From positions 1-6,211 of the forward strand of contig WFSH01000043.1 of NCBI GenBank assembly GCA_015486145.1: a stretch of DNA of 6,211 nt. Reading direction: 5' to 3'. The notes beneath the pieces are model-generated. The model made no database searches, had not been told where the DNA came from, and worked only from the letters and a program-made list of their open reading frames with translations. This stretch comes from Mesoaciditogaceae bacterium. GTDB lineage: Bacteria > Thermotogota > Thermotogae > Mesoaciditogales > Mesoaciditogaceae. Both the position numbers and the translations under genes were made by a program. Positions 5,864 to 6,211 of this stretch are shown one piece after another (within the stretch, counting starts at the first letter, position 1; every line of letters starts with the position of its first letter).

Positions 5864-5877
5864 TTGTGAATTGTGAA
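5864..5877. repeat. Adjacent 7-nt direct repeat upstream of the operon promoter
   Basis: TTGTGAA occurs twice in a row (5864-5870 and 5871-5877). It lies about 38 to 51 nt upstream of the predicted transcription start, where activators often bind, but the sequence matches no operator I recognise. A second 7-nt period (CTTGAAA CTTGAAT, 5892-5905) lies further upstream, so simple A+T-rich repetition is also possible. Confidence 0.35.
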
Positions 5878-5946
5878 AATCGGGGTCGGGTCTTGAAACT
5901 TGAATTTTTGATCACATAAAAAATTGTGGTTGGATTTTTTTATTTC

Positions 5947-5974
5947 GTAGGGGCACGGCATGCCGTGCCCGTAC
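5947..5974. repeat. Perfect 20-nt GC-rich palindrome (core 5951-5970), REP/MITE-like
   Basis: GGGCACGGCA and TGCCGTGCCC are exact inverted complements with no spacer (5951-5970). After one G-G mismatch the symmetry continues as GTA...TAC, giving 28 nt. The whole is much richer in G+C than its surroundings. From memory, GTAGGGGC...GCCC palindromes are recurrent dispersed extragenic elements in several bacterial phyla and are often mistranslated as an RARHAVPL peptide, which this one also encodes on the minus strand. No U-tract follows on either strand, so it is not an intrinsic terminator. Confidence 0.65.
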
Positions 5975-6044
5975 AAAAGGCTGCTGAATTATCCACACAA
6001 AAGGCTGTTGAATTGCCCACACCGAAAGGCCATTGATAGTGTAA
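5973..6044. repeat. 24-nt tandem repeats, two good copies and a degenerate third
   Basis: Unit 1 (5973-5996, starting ACAAAAGGCTGCTGAATT) and unit 2 (5997-6020, starting ACAAAAGGCTGTTGAATT) match at 21 of 24 positions. A third unit (6021-6044, starting ACCGAAAGGCCATTGATAG) matches more loosely and needs a 1-nt shift. The array directly abuts the GC palindrome, so the two may be one composite element. Because 24 is a multiple of 3, both strands show repeated peptides, but neither frame has a ribosome site or a recognisable domain. Confidence 0.7.
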
Positions 6045-6080
6045 ATAATTGCTGTAAAAAGGTAGAAAGGGTTGAAAAAG

Positions 6081-6142
6081 GAAAAAAGTTCCTGTATCCT
6101 ATTCTCAAGAACCAACAATTTAAAAGAATGGAGGAATACAGG
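6081..6142 (-). terminator. Candidate long-loop intrinsic terminator of the gene to the right
   Basis: On the plus strand CCTGTAT-CCT-ATTCT (6091-6105) pairs with AGAAT-gg-AGG-a-ATACAGG (6125-6142): 15 base pairs with two small bulges and a 19-nt loop. Read on the minus strand, the hairpin is followed by AACTTTTTTCC and another T-run (6090 down to 6076). That is the form of a factor-independent terminator, although the loop is longer than usual. No matching T-run exists for the plus strand. Confidence 0.45.
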
Positions 6143-6161
6143 GGCATGAAACTTGAGAATA

Positions 6162-6209
6162 TTACACTTCAACATTTTCCATTTGACTTTCCAAATTCAC
6201 GGTGTTAAA
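6162..6209 (-). CDS. Possible C-terminal tail of a gene entering from the right edge
   Basis: Of the three minus-strand frames at the right edge only one stays open beyond a few codons. It reads FNTVNLESQMENVEV and ends at TAA (6162-6164), 19 nt before the candidate terminator hairpin. Fifteen residues show no domain. The call rests on the fit between stop codon and terminator and on the shared direction with the other genes. It could equally be non-coding. Confidence 0.3.
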   Translation of the reverse strand, partial: FNTVNLESQMENVEV

Positions 6210-6211
6210 AT

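Larger units (their letters stand above)
5820..6161. other. Gene-free region upstream of the folE2 operon
   Basis: About 340 nt without a supportable gene. Besides the promoter, the 7-nt repeats, the palindrome, the 24-nt repeats and the hairpin listed separately, it is A+T-rich with short runs of A or T. Open frames on both strands (5912-6175 minus, 5960-6208 plus) run through the repeats and look like chance products. I see no tRNA, riboswitch class or CRISPR array here. Confidence 0.6.

Noticed and set aside
5947..5974. GC palindrome as an intrinsic terminator
   Set aside because: Neither strand has a T-run after the stem; the flanks are CTACGAAATA and GTACAAAAGG.
5973..6044. Tandem 24-nt repeats as a CRISPR array
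   Set aside because: The units are contiguous, with no spacers between them, there are only two to three, and no cas gene is near.
5912..6175. Minus-strand open frame of 87 codons upstream of folE2
   Set aside because: It runs through the repeats and the palindrome, giving repeated QQPFV and RARHAVPL peptides typical of mistranslated repeat DNA, and shows no domain.
5960..6208. Plus-strand open frame of 82 codons at the right edge
   Set aside because: It starts inside the palindrome, has no ribosome site, encodes the repeat as KRLLN units, and would run against every other gene.

Overview
The window reads as a piece of a Thermotogales chromosome, probably a Pseudothermotoga-like relative. 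This is inferred from the strong resemblance of the FolE2 protein to the Thermotoga form as I remember it, the Lys/Glu/Val-rich proteins, and the tight overlapping gene order. No search was run. Every gene I can support is on the minus strand, so transcription runs from the right edge to the left edge.

Right edge to folE2 (about 5820-6211). This is a gene-free stretch apart from a possible gene tail at the extreme right (6162-6209). It holds an imperfect hairpin followed by a U-tract (candidate terminator), two to three 24-nt tandem repeats next to a perfect 20-nt GC-rich palindrome, a 7-nt direct repeat, and an extended -10 promoter (5832-5840).

Main operon (444 to about 5795). Seven genes follow with gaps of 4 to 9 nt or overlaps, except for one 66-nt gap: folE2 (GTP cyclohydrolase), amrS-like (AmmeMemoRadiSam radical SAM enzyme), apbE-like paralog A, a Gx/EetB-like membrane protein, apbE-like paralog B, a NusG domain II (EetA-like) membrane-anchored protein, and maf (nucleotide pyrophosphatase). 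The four middle genes look like a membrane and extracytoplasmic flavin/redox module. ApbE enzymes attach FMN covalently to proteins of Rnf, Nqr or extracellular electron transfer systems, and Gx and NusG_II proteins are recurrent partners of ApbE. No flavin acceptor is encoded here, so it must lie elsewhere. The two ApbE paralogs align without gaps, but each has lost a different part of the canonical active site. The four module proteins contain no cysteine at all.

Left edge (1-443). After maf comes a 142-nt intergenic region with a clear sigma-70 promoter (TTGAAA, 17 nt, TAGAAT) and a perfect 10-3-10 palindrome of Fur-box-like geometry that abuts the Shine-Dalgarno sequence of a FeoA gene running off the window. 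That gene seems to encode two fused FeoA domains. The window therefore joins a redox/flavin operon to an iron-uptake operon that is probably iron-regulated.
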